From Candidatus Magasanikbacteria bacterium GW2011_GWA2_37_8 (lineage in GTDB: Bacteria > Patescibacteriota > Patescibacteriia > Magasanikbacterales > GWA2-37-8): DNA of 39,438 nucleotides. Shown piece by piece: positions 38,564 to 39,438 of this stretch. The notes below the pieces were generated by a model. The model saw only the letters and a list, made by a program, of their open reading frames with translations. It was not told the DNA's origin and searched no databases. Positions within the stretch are counted from its first letter, which is position 1; each line of letters opens with the position of its first letter. The stretch covers positions 1 through 39,438 of the forward strand of contig LBTN01000013.1 of assembly GCA_000992085.1 (NCBI GenBank), written 5' to 3'. The position numbers were made by a program, and so were the translations under genes.

Positions 38564-39199
38564 ATGAAGAATAAATTAAAAATTTGGATAATGGCGTGGG
38601 TTGTATTATTAGTTGTTTTTTCTTTACCAAAAATTTGTTTGGCAGCCGAAGTGGATTCGGATAGCGACGGATTAAATGATGAACTAGAATTAAAATTAGG
38701 CACCGATCCGAATAATGCGGATACCGACGGTGATAGTTTTAAAGATGGGACAGAAGTATATAATGGTTTTAATCCATTGGCAGGAGATAAAAATAAAAAA
38801 ATAAAACGGAATGTAGAAGTTAATCTTAATACCCAACAGTTATCATATTTTTTTAATGGTGTAAAAATCGGTGGTATGCCAGTTTCTACTGGATTGCGCG
38901 GTTGGGATACACCAAATGGGGAATTCAAGATAATGAATAAGTTTCCTTCCAAACTTTACAAAGGTGTTAATTATTATTATCCGAACACTAAATGGAACTT
39001 GGAATTTAAGCGTGGTTTTTATTTGCATGGCGCTTATTGGCACAATCAATTCGGTATAAGGCCTATGAGCCATGGTTGTGTAAACATAGCTTATAAAGAT
39101 GTCGAAAAATTATATCGTTTTCTATCGGTAGGGGACGTGGTTAAAATTGTAGGCAAAACCCCCACTAAATTGCCGTTAAAAGTTAGTGTAAATAATTAA
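38564..39199 (+). CDS. L,D-transpeptidase (YkuD) with N-terminal calcium-binding-like TSP3 repeats
   Basis: Signal peptide; DSDSDGLNDELELKLGTDPNNADTDGDSFKDGTEVYNGFNPLAGD; catalytic LHGAYWHNQFGIRPMSHGCVNI. Confidence 0.92.
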   Translation: MKNKLKIWIMAWVVLLVVFSLPKICLAAEVDSDSDGLNDELELKLGTDPNNADTDGDSFKDGTEVYNGFNPLAGDKNKKIKRNVEVNLNTQQLSYFFNGVKIGGMPVSTGLRGWDTPNGEFKIMNKFPSKLYKGVNYYYPNTKWNLEFKRGFYLHGAYWHNQFGIRPMSHGCVNIAYKDVEKLYRFLSVGDVVKIVGKTPTKLPLKVSVNN

Positions 39200-39200
39200 T

Positions 39201-39326
39201 ATGCTCATTGATCAGATTAAGAAGGACCAAGTAGAGGCCATGAAAGCTGGTCAGTCGTTGCGCCTGTCGGTGCTGCGGATGTTAATCTCGGCGGCCAATT
39301 ACAAGCAAATTGAATTACTACTTTAA
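39201..39326 (+). pseudogene. GatB/YqeY-family N-terminal fragment, truncated
   Basis: MLIDQIKKDQVEAMKAGQSLRLSVLRMLISAANYKQIELLL*, much shorter than a normal YqeY domain. Confidence 0.55.
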
Positions 39327-39438
39327 TCCGGGCTGCATGGTCGGCGCTGCGGGATTCTATGGCCCTTATCTATCCGACAAAGTCTATGGTGATGTTCTCC
39401 CGGATGGACATGACTATGACGAATACATAAACGCCGGA

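Overview
AT-rich, gene-dense bacterial housekeeping window that looks like a Candidate Phyla Radiation (Patescibacteria) genome; lineage is inferred from gene style and was not tested. It encodes two UvrA proteins (the first cut by the left edge), UvrB, UvrC, MutM, GyrB, L19, L11, L25, L31, SecE, NusG, Gmk, a RluD-type pseudouridine synthase, QueA, MltG, RodA, PrmC, RF1, TruB, IF2, thioredoxin, glutamate dehydrogenase, LeuRS, split ComEC-like proteins, an L,D-transpeptidase and a tRNA-Ile with a UAU anticodon. The most interesting signal is not a gene. Many conserved ORFs carry short arrays, usually about four copies of a 7-nt unit (about 28 nt), read in frame at likely loop positions. In the AAGGAGT family the coding arrays avoid T at every unit end where TAA would be an in-frame stop (7/7 units by eye). 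Units out of that phase are mostly T (11/13), and an untranslated array upstream of prfA is T in 5/5. Palindromic GTCATCCTGAGCG..GAAGGATC-type elements are also read through in UvrA, LeuRS and ComEC. Other notable items: a ~470-bp nested palindromic intergenic element with ~24-bp terminal inverted repeats, a complete Nudix domain inside the LeuRS editing region, a GC-rich mini-ORF cassette between truB and infB, and apparent ~100-140 nt losses in nusG, uvrB, infB and possibly the leuS 5' end that most likely reflect assembly errors. All alignments and counts were made by eye.
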